NCBI RefSeq assembly: GCF_964340395.1
Contig: NC_135560.1
Coordinates: 755,001-819,000, forward strand
Source: Glandiceps talaboti
Taxonomy: Eukaryota; Hemichordata; Enteropneusta; Spengelidae
Direction: 5' to 3'
DNA length: 64,000 nt
The notes under the pieces were generated by a model. The model did no database searches. It saw nothing but the letters and a program-made list of their open reading frames with translations, and was not told the origin of the DNA. Made by a program: the position numbers and the translations under genes. This document shows, piece after piece, positions 1 to 11,279 of this stretch (its first letter is position 1; the number at the start of each line of letters is the position of its first letter).

Positions 1-559
1 GAATGTTCAAGAGTGGAGCCCTCAATGGCAAGAGTCTGGGTAACCGAGACTAAAATATATGTTGCATCAAAGGTCAATGAAAGTTGTTGGAAACAATCAG
101 GTCAGGTGATGGGTACATTCTATGCTTTGTAATTGTGGATTTCCATTATTGGGTGTGCATCTACCATTGATACTCACTTATTTGTATGCAATGTAACAAA
201 TAGGTTTTGATTTCTACTTGTCTACTACACACTCTATGACACATCTAAATGCGCATGCTCTGTGTGAGTAGTAATTAAAATTGGCAATTAATGTTTGTCA
301 GGAAAGATATGGTTTGGACTATTTATCATAGACGTTCTCTACAGAATGTGAACATATTCGAGTACTTACATTGTTGAATTAGCATTTATAAAAGAGAAAG
401 TGAGATTTGCCATGAAAACCAACACATATTGCAAATAAAAACAAGACGGATCTTTGGATCCGAATGTGAATGTGAATCCAAAAAAAATTATTCAGTCTAT
501 ACTTGACTTGGCCTGGCCTGACCTGTACTTGTTCTGAACCTCTGTTTTCTACCAACTGA
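1..559. other. Unassigned AT-rich sequence
   Basis: No open frame, repeat unit or RNA gene could be supported in this stretch. It is ordinary AT-rich intergenic or intronic sequence. Confidence 0.5.
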
Positions 560-1020
560 TGAAATATAGTGATTGTTTACTACAAATATGACTGCCATTA
601 AGTAAAAATTACATGAGCACCAGAAATAATGCTTGTGTATACATTTTCTTCAATATTACTTGTAAACATTATTCAAAAGAAAATGGCAATATGTAAACAC
701 TACGATTTGTCTGTGATTGGCAGGAAATGGCTTGATTATGATATTTGACCTTGAAGGTCAAGGTCTCGAAAGATAGCTTGCACACTTGAATGGAGTATCT
801 GTATTACAGTTTTTGTGTTATGCAGTGAATATTGATTTTTAACTACAGATAAGGCCGCCATTCGGTGAAATCTGCATATGTCCCACCTAATATGTCATCT
901 TTGTATCAGGTTTGAAAGTATTCGGATATTGCATGTCTGAGAAATGATGTATTACGGACGAACGCACGGACGGAGGGATGGAGCCCATTGTAATAGTACT
1001 CCATGCGGGGGGGGGGGGGC
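560..1020 (+). repeat. Family C dispersed repeat, end fragment
   Basis: This stretch shares phrases with the 33020-35178 and 24944-25337 regions: a 'tatgactgccatt' block, a 'gaccttgaaggtcaaggtc' block and a 'gagcaccagaaataatg' block. It ends in a GGACGGAG-type short tandem and a run of 13 G (1007-1019) followed by CTAATTAC. In other copies the corresponding end is GGGGACTAA. It has no coding content. Confidence 0.6.
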
Positions 1021-2912
1021 TAATTACATATATCGACCCCCAATTTGTTGTTTTCTGTATAAACAAACACTACAAACATTTTATATGTTAATTGCATTAA
1101 TTTTTGATCATTCGAGACCAACATATAAATTCGTCGTAATCTCAGTCATAATCATTAGAAAGTAAAGGAAGTGTTCACCACTCGGTCAGTTCACCCAGTA
1201 CCCGAAGAGTCAGTACATCATTCTCTTCAAAGGTGCCACTTTCACTGGCAAATGTATATACAACATTACATCATATATTGCAGACAATAATTGACACATG
1301 CTGAATCATACGTAGTCTGGGACTAAGGATAGTTTGCTATTACTATCACACACACATATTTGTTATTAAATCCATTGACAACTTGGTTGTATTTAATAGT
1401 TCATATCAAGGGATCAACAAGACAGTCAGCGGTTAATTAACAACATTCTCATTTACGAGAATGTTACAATTTTGCGAGCCGACGACGACATGATGATTTA
1501 AGAGTTAAAAGGATGTTCTTTGTTGAAATCTTTTAGCGCAGTGTCGATTTAATAGCAAGATTCTATTTAGCATTGTATCGATTGACGCAGGCTTTATCTC
1601 TGGGGCCTTGTCTTATCCACTATATACCCTTGACACAATATATTCCTTGACCAATTGTTCATCAAATCATATATTCACACTTTTTGTACTCTCTGTGGAC
1701 AGCGTTTCGCCGTCTTTTGATATGTAGCCGCAGTGTTAAAGTTGGTTGATATTAAGTACTGAAGGGACACACCAAGAGAGCAACTATGTCCTTTTCTCTG
1801 CCGCCCCAAATAGCTTTAGTGGTATCCAGTATCATGCTTATAATGTAATTATGTTCCCAGGCACCAATTCGACGCTTTATATATGTTGAGCGATGGACGA
1901 CTTGCATCACAGGGTAGATCGAGTTTTATTTATACGCGCTGTATGATTGTATAGCATATGGATGGAACTGTGATGGTCATGTGTTAAATCACACAAGGCA
2001 ATTCTATCAAATTAAAACCATTCGAGCATTGTCGCCATCGAAAGAGTTATCAGGTCTATTTAGAAGACGTTAGGAAACGTTGTGACGTCAGATGGTGAAA
2101 GTAGAGCATACTAGCAATAGAGTTATTAATCAAGTCATATTAATAAAATTGTGATACATGATGATGGGCCTCATTTAGACTCATACGTACCTTTACATGG
2201 AAAGGACTGCGATAACTCTACAATAACTCTACCGGCAACCACATCACCAGCACTGAAAACATCCCGGTTATCATCAAGGGCGATGCGAAATGTCTTTATA
2301 GGCGGCATCGTCAAGACTTGAATTAACGAAGCTCTTTTATGTACTTATTCCCCACAACTGACTCAGTAACATGACCTCACTATCTCAGGATAGTCCTGTG
2401 CTAGGCCGCTATAACTATGTATGGAATGTATTCGGCAGCTGACTCCCTATCGGCCTTCTTCATTTTATTAACACTCATACGCATGTCTATAAAACTGTAA
2501 TTGTATGCGTAAATTTATGATACATTTGGTGGAGCCACTGATTTATAGATCAGTTTGTTAGTCTTTTAATTACTACATGATTGATTATCACTATATTAAC
2601 TGTTGCAGCAATTTAGATATGAAATATTCATTCGATTGCCATGACTACTACTGTTATCACAATAAATCCTGTGCGATCGAAGTCAAAGCAAAGTTGACCT
2701 CGTCCAGGATGGTTCAGTGTATGCTACTCCTGTCGATATATCACCTTTCAATTTTTTATGAACAGAAAGTTACACGGATAATGAGTTAACGAATCAACAC
2801 GTGACAAATTAAGTGAAAACCCGATACTGTCATTCATTATCGTTAAACTCATTGCTAAACAATTAATTGTTACTGTATGAACCTGCCAGTGCGGCAAAAG
2901 TCAGTCGAGTCT
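1021..2912. other. Unassigned single-copy-looking sequence
   Basis: There is about 1.9 kb without a recognisable gene, tandem repeat or transposon signature. Short open frames exist at 2577-2789 but have no protein-like composition or splice context. This is one of the longer non-repetitive stretches of the window. Confidence 0.5.
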
Positions 2913-3240
2913 GGTCACAGTAGCTTGTGGGCTATTTAAATATTCCAATCAAGTCATAATTCCGGTCACAGTAGCTTGTGGGCTATTTAAATATTCCAAT
3001 CAAGGATAGTCATAATTCCGGTCACAGTAGCTTGTGGGCTATTTAAATATTCTAATCAAGGATAGTCATAATTCAGGTCACAGTAGCTTGTGGGCTATTT
3101 AAATATTCCAATCAAGGATAGTCATAATTCCGGTCACAGTAGCTTGTGGGCTATTTAAATATTCTAATCAAGGATAGTCATAATTCAGGTCACAGTAGCT
3201 TGTGGGCTATTTAAATATTCCAATCAAGGATAGTCATAAT
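2913..3240. repeat. 56-bp minisatellite, six copies
   Basis: Copies of a unit beginning ggtcacagtagcttgtgg start at 2913, 2964, 3020, 3076, 3132 and 3188. The first unit is 51 bp because it lacks GGATA; the others are 56 bp. Units alternate between ccaatcaagg and ctaatcaagg and between ttccgg and ttcagg, which suggests duplication of a two-unit block. Confidence 0.95.
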
Positions 3241-4116
3241 ACAAAACATGGCGTTATTAGGTATTTACGAATATACCGTAAACGGTATTTGCACATATAA
3301 AGCAATATTTCTTTTATAAACAAACATCGGTGATGGTATATTTTGAAGAAAAAAAATCGTAAACACTTAACATACTTTTAGCACATCAGTACAATATCAT
3401 TCAGTACAATATAAAATTATCTATAGTATAAATATGTATCAGCAGGTATACGTTTTGTCACTTTAACGCACGTAAAACTCACGTATGCCTCTATCCAATG
3501 CTCTTTAATTTATTTCACCTACGTTTCTATTGGGGATTTCCGATCCCTCAGTTTGACAGGCAAACGAGCCGTTTATACAAGAGCAACACGGGTACAATAA
3601 TTATTTTGTGCATTGTTTTAATTTGTATTTAGTGCATCGCTCACCGTTCAACATCTTCTATACCTAGGTACCCCCCCCCTCCCAAGCGGGGTGGTTCTCG
3701 GTATGGTAATGGATACAGGTGTACCCTAGTGGATTAAATTTACGACCACAAAGGCCACAGAAATTCAAAAACTCAAAAATTTCAAAAATTGAAAATGGGC
3801 GAGATGTTTTCAGAAAATCTCGGTAAATATTGAAAGCAACTTGGAAATTACGTTGTCCACAATGTGGGGTCAAAGGTCGTACATGCGTTGGGGGGGGGGG
3901 GGGGTTTCAAACCTCTACACATTGCTTAAAAATCAAGTACTCTACACTGGTCAGAAAAGGGCTTCAAAAGATCGGTACATATGTATATACCTTTACAGTG
4001 TGAGTACCCCGTGGGTAACATCGCGTCTTATAACCTTTTCGTCTAAACATTATAATGTTTGCTATTGTTTCTCAGAGCTAGTTATCATGTTCTATGACTA
4101 TGTGTCCTTATGATCC
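3241..4116. other. Unassigned sequence with C and G tracts
   Basis: No gene is supported. A C-rich run lies near 3669-3677 and a run of 15 G at 3890-3904. Open frames overlapping these tracts are low-complexity artefacts. Confidence 0.5.
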
Positions 4117-5370
4117 CTCTCTGTTTGCTTTGTACATAAACAACTTATATTTTCCGGGTTATCTTCTGTTTGTTTTGTACGTAAACAACTGATATTCTCC
4201 GGGTTGTCTTCTGTTTGTTTTGTACATAAAAACAACAACATATTTTCCGGGTCGTCTTCTATTTGTTTTGTACATAAACAACTTATTTTTTTACGGGTTA
4301 TCTTCTGTTTGTTTTGTACGTAAACAACATATATTTCCGGGTTGTCTTCTGTTTGTTTTGTACATAAACAACTTATATTTTACGGGTTATCTTCTGTTTG
4401 TTTTGTATGTAAACAACTAATATTTTACTGGTTATCTCCTGTTTCTTTAGTACGTAAACAACTTATATTTTACTAATTATCTTCTGTTTGTTTTGTACAT
4501 AAACAATTTATATTTTTACGGGTTATCTTCTGTTTGTTTTGTACGTAAACAACATACATTTTCCGGGTTGTCTTCTGTTTGTTTTGTACATAAACAACTT
4601 ATATTTTCCGAGTTGTCTTCTGTTTGTTTTGTACGTAAACAACTCATATCTTACGGGTTATCTCCTGTTTGTTTTGTACATAAACAACTTATATCTTACG
4701 GGTTATCTTCTGTTTGTTTTGTACATAAACAACTTATATTTTCCGAGTTGTCTTCTGTTTGTTTTGTACATAAACAACTCATATCTTACGGGTTATCGTC
4801 TGTTTGTTTTGTACGTAAACAACTCATATCTTACGGGTTATCTTCTGTTTGTTTTGTACATAAACAACTTATATTTTACGGGTTATCTTCTGTTTGTTTT
4901 GTACATAAACAACTTATATTTTCTGAGTTGTCTTCTGTTTGTTTTGTACATATTAAAACAACTCATATCTTACGGGTTATCGTCTGTTTGTTTTGTACGT
5001 AAACAACTCATATCTTACGGGTTATCTTCTGTTTGTTTTGTACATAAACAACATATTTTTCGGGTTATCTTTTGATTTTTTGTACATAAACAACTTTTAT
5101 TTTACGGGTTATCTTCTGTTTGTTTTGTACATAAACAACTTATATTTTAGGGTTATCTTCTGTTTGTTTTGTACATAAACAACTTATATTTTAGAGTTAT
5201 CTTCTGTTTGTTTTGTACATAAACAACTCATATCTTACGGGTTATCTTCTGTTTGTTTTGTACATAAACAACTTATATTTTAGAGTTATCTTCTGTGTTG
5301 TACGTAAACAACTTGTCATATTTTATGGTTTATCTTCTGTTTATATTGTACGTGAACGATTTGTTGTGTT
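4117..5370. repeat. 45-bp minisatellite, about 28 copies
   Basis: The unit contains cttctgtttgttttgtacat followed by aaacaacttatattttacgg. Sub-variants differ at tacat/tacgt and acgggtt/ccgagtt. Because 45 is a multiple of three, several frames stay open for many units (for example 4493-5002 and 4539-5075) and give a 15-residue repeat. There is no start context, signal peptide or splice site, so I treat these frames as by-products of the repeat length. Confidence 0.93.
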
Positions 5371-5477
5371 TCATTCAGTGTTATCTATGTATATGTTGAC
5401 ACTAAACTATAAACGATGTGTTGATTCAGGTTGGGCCGTCATAATCCAAGAACTGGACTAAAAAACTCCCTTATAGG

Positions 5478-5482
5478 ATTTT

Positions 5483-5544
<62 letters not shown>

Positions 5545-5612
5545 CAATAATAATAATAATAATATTATTATTATTGTTATTATTATTATTATTATAACAA
5601 TTATTATTATTT
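5478..5612. repeat. AAT/ATT microsatellite, imperfect palindrome
   Basis: A run of AAT units (about 5484-5560) is followed by ATT units with GTT and ACA interruptions. The two halves can pair as a long AT-only hairpin. Confidence 0.9.
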
Positions 5613-5744
5613 AGTACAATTATTACTCAGCAGTGTATACTGCAAGTTAGACTGTCGACAGTCGTTCGTGCTATTTTGCTACGTTTTATCTAAAACTAAA
5701 GTCGTCGCCTCGCTCCGATCCGGAACATTATTATAACCACGTAC

Positions 5745-6510
5745 TGATGGGCGTGGTCATAGTTGCTAGGGTATTTGCATTCATTTTTTGAACGTTTTCT
5801 CATTTGCCTACTAGATGATGTTGTTATTTGACCAAAATATACTGCTATTTGGTTGTTGCGTGGTCATGGTCGCTAGGGCCAATTTTCTCAAAATGTTTTG
5901 AAGAAAATCTACAGAATAACACTTTCAGAAACTTCTCACCAAGTTTCACACTCGGTGAGCAAGTACTTTTTGAGAACTAAGTTTTTGACCAAAAATGAAC
6001 ATTTTTACACCTAATTTGCATATCACTCATGGAATCATTGTATGCTTAATATTTCTTCACCCATACATCCCTAAATGGTTTCCCATTAAATTTCAGCCCA
6101 ATCTGCTCAATAGTTTTGGAATTATAGATTTTTAACCTAAAAGACACATTTTTAGCCCTAATTTGCATATCACTGATGGAATCATCATGTCATGAACAAA
6201 TCTTACTTTACACCCCCTTAACAATGTTCCCACCAAATTTTGCACCAATCTGCCCAGTAGTTTCTGAGTTTAAGTTTTTTGACCAAAAATCACATTTTTT
6301 GACCCAATTCACACACCTGTTATGCGATCATTTTGATTTGAACAATTTCCCAACATGGAAATTGCTTAATATTTCTTCATCCATACATCCCTAGATGGTT
6401 TCCCATTAAATTTCAGCCCAATCTGAAATGGACCCACCAAATGGACCCACCAGGTAATGGACCCACCAAATATCATGGCAATCGGTTCAGCGGTTTTTGA
6501 CTTTAAGTTG

Positions 6511-6587
<77 letters not shown>

Positions 6588-6639
6588 GCCGGGCGATCCC
6601 TATAGCACTACTGAACCTCAGTTCAGTTGTGCTAAAAAC

Positions 6640-6687
<48 letters not shown>

Positions 6688-6744
6688 GACGCCGGGCGAT
6701 CCCTATAGCACTACTGAACCTCAGTTCAGTTGTGCTAAAAACAA
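5745..6744 (+). mobile_element. Family A element, copy 1 (5' truncated, 3' end duplicated)
   Basis: Family A has an ordered set of blocks: 'gttgctatgggcgtggtcatg', 'ttttgaagaaaatctgcagaa', 'cacctaatttgcatatcac', 'ttaaatttcagcccaatctg', 'ggacccaccaaatatcatgg', then a CA microsatellite and an end with hairpin CTGAACCTCAGTTCAG followed by TTGTGCTAAAAA. This copy lacks the family head. Its CA tract (6513-6584) and 3' end (6585-6640) are followed by a second CA tract (6641-6683) and a second 3' end (6684-6744), a local tandem duplication. No protein is encoded. Confidence 0.85.
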
Positions 6745-6849
6745 GGGGTAGCAAGAACAGAAAGAGGTGACATGACATAAAAGGCAAACACAGAAATAAA
6801 AACAACAAATTTTAAACAGGAAAAATTATTAAAAACACGCAGCCTGACC

Positions 6850-6950
6850 TATATATTGACCTCCATATAATTAGTGTATAGTGAGGGCACGCCACTCAAC
6901 AAAATCTTGACAATTTTCCCATAGTGATTAAATCCAACCTATGGTAACAC
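6850..6950. repeat. Dispersed repeat end shared with 40845-40925 and 61984-62060
   Basis: A block around gccactcaacaaaatcttga, preceded by a gacctatatattgac block, recurs at 61984-62060 in the same orientation and at 40845-40925 in reverse. It sits beside hAT-like coding remnants here, so it may be an end of a hAT-related element. That link is an inference. Confidence 0.6.
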
Positions 6951-6984
6951 TCAAAAATATTATCGGAACAATTGCTGGACGAAT

Positions 6985-7240
6985 CGGGAATGACTTAGCT
7001 AATGATATCAGAAAAGAAAGCTAAATATATTTCTATTTTGATTGACGCGACACTGATAGAGCTATGCAGGAGGTTGAAATAGTCTACATGCGTCGAGTAG
7101 ACAAACCGACTTGTAAACTCGTGGTGAATTTAGTGGGACAGAAGGAAGTTCAACACGCGCATGCCGATAGTAGTGTTAGTGCAACAAAAACTATATGTGA
7201 CAAAGTTGATGAAAGTTGGAAGCAGGATTTAGAGTAGATG
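6985..7240 (+). pseudogene. hAT-transposase-like (DUF4371-like) relic
   Basis: Conceptual translation in broken frames gives pieces resembling the hAT/DUF4371 block in which 'IDGSTD' is followed by a YVR motif: a short ISILIDAT piece, then QEVEIVYMRRVDKP, then KLVVNLVG and QHAHAD. The frame shifts at about 7050 and stops at about 7240, so it cannot be functional. In intact relatives this region belongs to the RNase-H-like transposase fold. Identification rests on motif resemblance only. A domesticated hAT-derived gene is unlikely given the frame breaks. Confidence 0.45.
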
Positions 7241-7419
7241 GTACGTCTGTCGGTTGAAATAGGAATGTATACACTTTACCCAGTGACGAAGTAGGGCAGT
7301 AATACCGTGCGGTATCACTTCACTGTATTAAAGTTGTTAAACTGTTACGATGCTTACCATGAAGTATGTAAACTTTCTGATGTGTAATTATAGCAATGTT
7401 ATGTGGGTTTCAATCTCGT

Positions 7420-7722
7420 TTATTATTTGCCATTGAAATGGGTGTGCATATACCGCGTATGTAGGGGATCACAAAAACCGAGTGAAGTCGAGGACGACAA
7501 AAGCGTTCCTGTGCTGAGAATAGGAGGCGGGCATTTGAACAACATTTTTGACAACTAACTTTCATTGGGACTCGGAAAATCACATATATAGAGTTAAATT
7601 TCTTGCATAAATCATGAAATTGCAAGACTATACCCTTACGGAAGGCATTCAGTTTAAATCTGGTTTGAACTGTTATCCTCATGTAGGCAGTACAGGTGTA
7701 TATCAAAACGAAATCAGAATGA
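7420..7722. repeat. Dispersed repeat, second copy at 62085-62275
   Basis: Shared blocks include tgtgctgagaataggaggcg, catttgaacaacatttttga and aactaactttcattgggac. Both copies end in the family B/B-prime type end 'cttacggaaggcattcag' plus 'tttaaatctg'. The minus open frame 7410-7733 is a chance reading of this repeat. Confidence 0.75.
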
Positions 7723-7934
7723 TTTTGGAACAACTTTTATCCATCTGCGATCTGCATTTTTAAATGAGTCATAGGATATTGATAGTTTACCATTTGTATT
7801 AGTGTTATGTTTGTCTCAGCATTGTATCCTTTTAGCATCATGTGTATTTTGAATCGTTTGATTTATCTTTTACTTTAATTTATTTTCACTCGCATTTCCT
7901 TTGCTACGTTTTATCCAATCTTTTGGCGAATTAT

Positions 7935-8656
7935 AGTATACATTACTTGCCGATTTATAGTATGCATTACTTGGTGAGTTATATTATGCATTACTTGGTG
8001 AGTTATAGTATGTATTACTTCGTGAGTTATAGTATGCATTACTTCGTGAGTTATAGTATGCATTACTTGGTGAGTTATAGTATGCATTACTTGGTGAGTT
8101 ATAGTATGTATTACTTCGTGAGTTATAGTATGTATTACTTGGTGAGTTATAGTATGCATTACTTGGTGAGTTATAGTATGCATTACTTGGTGAGTTATAG
8201 TATGTATTACTTGGTGAGTTATAGTATGCATTAATTGGTGAGTTATAGTATGCATTATTTGGTGAGTTATAGTATGCATTACTTGGTGAGTTATAGTATG
8301 AATTACTTGGTGAGTTATAGTATGCATTACTTGGCGAGTTATAGTATGTATTACTTGGCGAGTTATAGTATGTATTACTTGGCGAGTTATAGTATGTATA
8401 TTACTTGGTGAGTTATAGTATGTATTACTTGGTGAGTTATAGTATGTATTACTTGGTGAGTTATATATATAGTATGCATTACTTGGTGAGTTCTAGTATG
8501 CATTACTTGGTGAGTTATAGTATGCATTACTTGGTGAGTTCTAGTATGCATTACTTGGTGAGTTCTAGTATGCATTACTTGGTGAGTTATAGTATGTATT
8601 ACTTGGTGAGTTATAGTATGTATTACTTGGTGAGTTATAGTATGTATTACTTGGTG
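7935..8656. repeat. 24-bp minisatellite, about 30 copies
   Basis: The unit is ggtgagttatagtatgcatt plus actt. Variants have tatgtatt, ttcgtgag and ttggcgag, and one copy carries an extra TA run near 8460. The unit length is a multiple of three, so both strands stay open across the array and give 8-residue repeats. These are not genes. Confidence 0.95.
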
Positions 8657-9107
8657 ACAAATACAAAGTAAATCTATAGATGTCAAAAAATCCATTTATT
8701 GCTTAATGTATATATTACAATGACTATACAGTCTGTAAGTATATTTTCAAATGTGCATAGATAATTAATATATAGTTATTAGTATATCTCACTGTATCAA
8801 GTTAGTAATATCAATTCTCATATTTGCTTGAAGTGTGTTTTGTTTGTGTTAAATGCCATAACAGTATCAAAGACATTAATCTGTCTATATAACATATGTA
8901 CTGAAAGGGAGTAGTCTAGTAATCATTATATGTCAACTAACTACCAAAGTCATTAAAAGTCAAAATTTCTTAGGTCGCCCTCAAATGGTTACAACCTGCC
9001 ATTATCCAGCAGCAAATCAGACCAATCAGATAGTTCCTTTTATACTCTCAGTATATTGACTATTTTTCCAACAGGGCTGCTTCTCCCAAATTTAACTTTG
9101 AAGATGC
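8657..9107. other. Unassigned AT-rich sequence
   Basis: No gene or repeat family could be supported between the 24-bp and 35-bp arrays. Confidence 0.5.
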
Positions 9108-9352
9108 TGAAAAGTGCTTTGACATCAAAACGTTGATATATTTTCAAGTGCTTTGACATCAAAAACGTTGATACATTTTCAAATGCTTTGACAGCAAAAC
9201 GTTGATACATTTCCAAAAGCTTTGACATCAAAACGTTACATTTTCAAATGTTTTGACATCTAAACGTTGATACATTTCCAAAAGCTTTGACATCAAAACG
9301 TTACATTTTCAAATGTTTTGACATCTAAACGTTGATACATTTTCAAAAGGAA
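9108..9352. repeat. 29/35-bp minisatellite, about seven copies
   Basis: The unit is built on gctttgacatcaaaacgttg followed by atacattttcaaa. Two copies lack the GATA step (29 bp instead of 35), and a two-unit block is duplicated (about 9216-9340). Confidence 0.9.
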
Positions 9353-9625
9353 CACATTCAAAATAATCACTTCAGTGGAAAGGATGAGTTTGTTATAAAC
9401 AGTACATAGAATAAAGACATGACACTGGGCACTGATTTGTCTATGGTAGCAAATCAGGTTATCATTTGAGATTGATCTAACATATATGAGTTTCAATGAC
9501 TTTCTTTCAAGGCAGTTGACAAATAGAGTGATATATATATCATGCATTCATTATTCAAGATGATATAACGGATGATATGCAAATGTGACCATTTATAGAA
9601 AATCAGCTATATGAATTCTTTGAAC

Positions 9626-10918
9626 ATCAGACTGCATTCATGGTTGTTGATACCAGACTGCATTCATGGTTGTTGATACCAGACTGCATTCATGGTTGTT
9701 GATACCAGACTGCATTCATGGTTGTTGATACCAGACTGCATTCATGGTTGTTGATACCAGACTACATTCATGGTTGTTGATACCAGACTGCATTCATGGT
9801 TGTTGATACCAGACTGCATTCATGGTTGTTGATACCAGACTGCATTCATGGTTGTTGATATGACTGAGTTCATGGTTGTTGATACCAGACTGCACTCATG
9901 GTTGTTGATACCAGACTGCATTCATGGTTGTTGATAACAGACTGCATTCATGGTTGTTGATACCAGACTGCATTCATGGTTGTTGATACCAGACTGCATT
10001 CATGGTTGTTGATATGACTGAGTTCATGGTTGTTGATACCAGACTGCATTCATGGTTGTTGATACCAGACTGCATTCATGGTTGTTGATACCAGACTGCA
10101 TTCATGGTTGTTGATACCAGACTGCATTCATGGTTGTTGATACCAGACTGCATTCATGGTTGTTGATACCAGACTGCATTCATGGTTGTTGATATGACTG
10201 AGTTCATGGTTGTTGATACCAGACTGCATTCATGGTTGTTGATACCAGACTGCATTCATGGTTGTTGATACCAGACTGCATTCATGGTTGTTGATACCAG
10301 ACTGCATTCATGGTTGTTGATATGACTGAGCTCATGGCTGTTGATACCAGACTGCACTCATGGTTGTTGATATGACTGAGTTCATGGTTGTTGATACCAG
10401 ACTGCATTCATGGTTGTTGATACCAGACTGCATTCATGGTTGTTGATACCAAACTGCATTCATGGTTGTTGATACCAGACTGCATTCATGGTTGTTGATA
10501 ACAGACTGCATTCATGGTTGTTGATACCAGACTGCATTCATGGTTGTTGATATGACTGAGCTCATGGCTGTTGATACCAGACTGCATTCATGGTTGTTGA
10601 TATGACTGAGTTCATGGTTGTTGATACCAGACTGCATTCATGGTTGTTGATACCAGACTGCATTCATGGTTGTTGATACCAAACTGCATTCATGGTTGTT
10701 GATACCAGACTGCATTCATGGTTGTTGATAACAGACTGCATTCATGGTTGTTGATACCAGACTGCATTCATGGTTGTTGATATGACTGAGCTCATGGCTG
10801 TTGATACCAGACTGCATTCATGGTTGTTGATATGACTGAGTTCATGGTTGTTGATACCAGACTGCATTCATGGTTGTTGATACCAGACTGCATTAATGGT
10901 TGTTGTTTGACAGTTAGA
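9626..10918. repeat. 26/24-bp minisatellite with 230-bp higher-order unit
   Basis: The main unit is ccagactgcattcatggttg plus ttgata (26 bp). A 24-bp variant has tgactgag in place of ccagactgca. A nine-unit block of 230 bp, marked by tatgactgagctcatggctg, starts at 10321, 10551 and 10781, showing block-wise amplification. Confidence 0.95.
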
Positions 10919-11279
10919 CTGCATTCATGGATTCTGACAATCTTGCTTGTTGAAGAACTAAATTTAAGACTTTTTGCTTTGATTTAATTTAATTATATCA
11001 TGTAGCAGTTGTAGCACTGCAGTTATGCATATTAAAATAGAAATGAATTCACACTGATTACTAACATTTACATATAAATTAAAATAAAATGATACTCAAT
11101 TAAATAAAATCAAGTTTCCAAATATGGCATACACAATATGTTACGTATACAATAATATATCTCTCGATTTCAAATTTGGTGTAGTTCATCAAAAATGTCT
11201 ACTTGGTGGTGGTGATGTTTTTAACTATTAATAAACACTACTTTTAATTTTCTGTTGTGCACAATTAATTTTAATATTT
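10919..11279. other. Unassigned AT-rich spacer
   Basis: AT-rich sequence between two minisatellites, with no supported feature. Confidence 0.5.

Noticed and set aside
4493-5075. Long open frames giving a 15-residue repeat protein
   Set aside because: The unit is 45 bp, so any stop-free frame stays open. There is no start context, splice sites or amino-acid logic, and two frames of the same strand are open together.
6366-6751. Poly-His/Thr and poly-Cys/Val open frames
   Set aside because: These are translations of CA microsatellites inside family A; the same applies at 27268-27468, 27372-27656 and 40301-40700.
7842-8695. Open frames on both strands across the 24-bp array
   Set aside because: Same effect: the unit is divisible by three and lacks stops on either strand.
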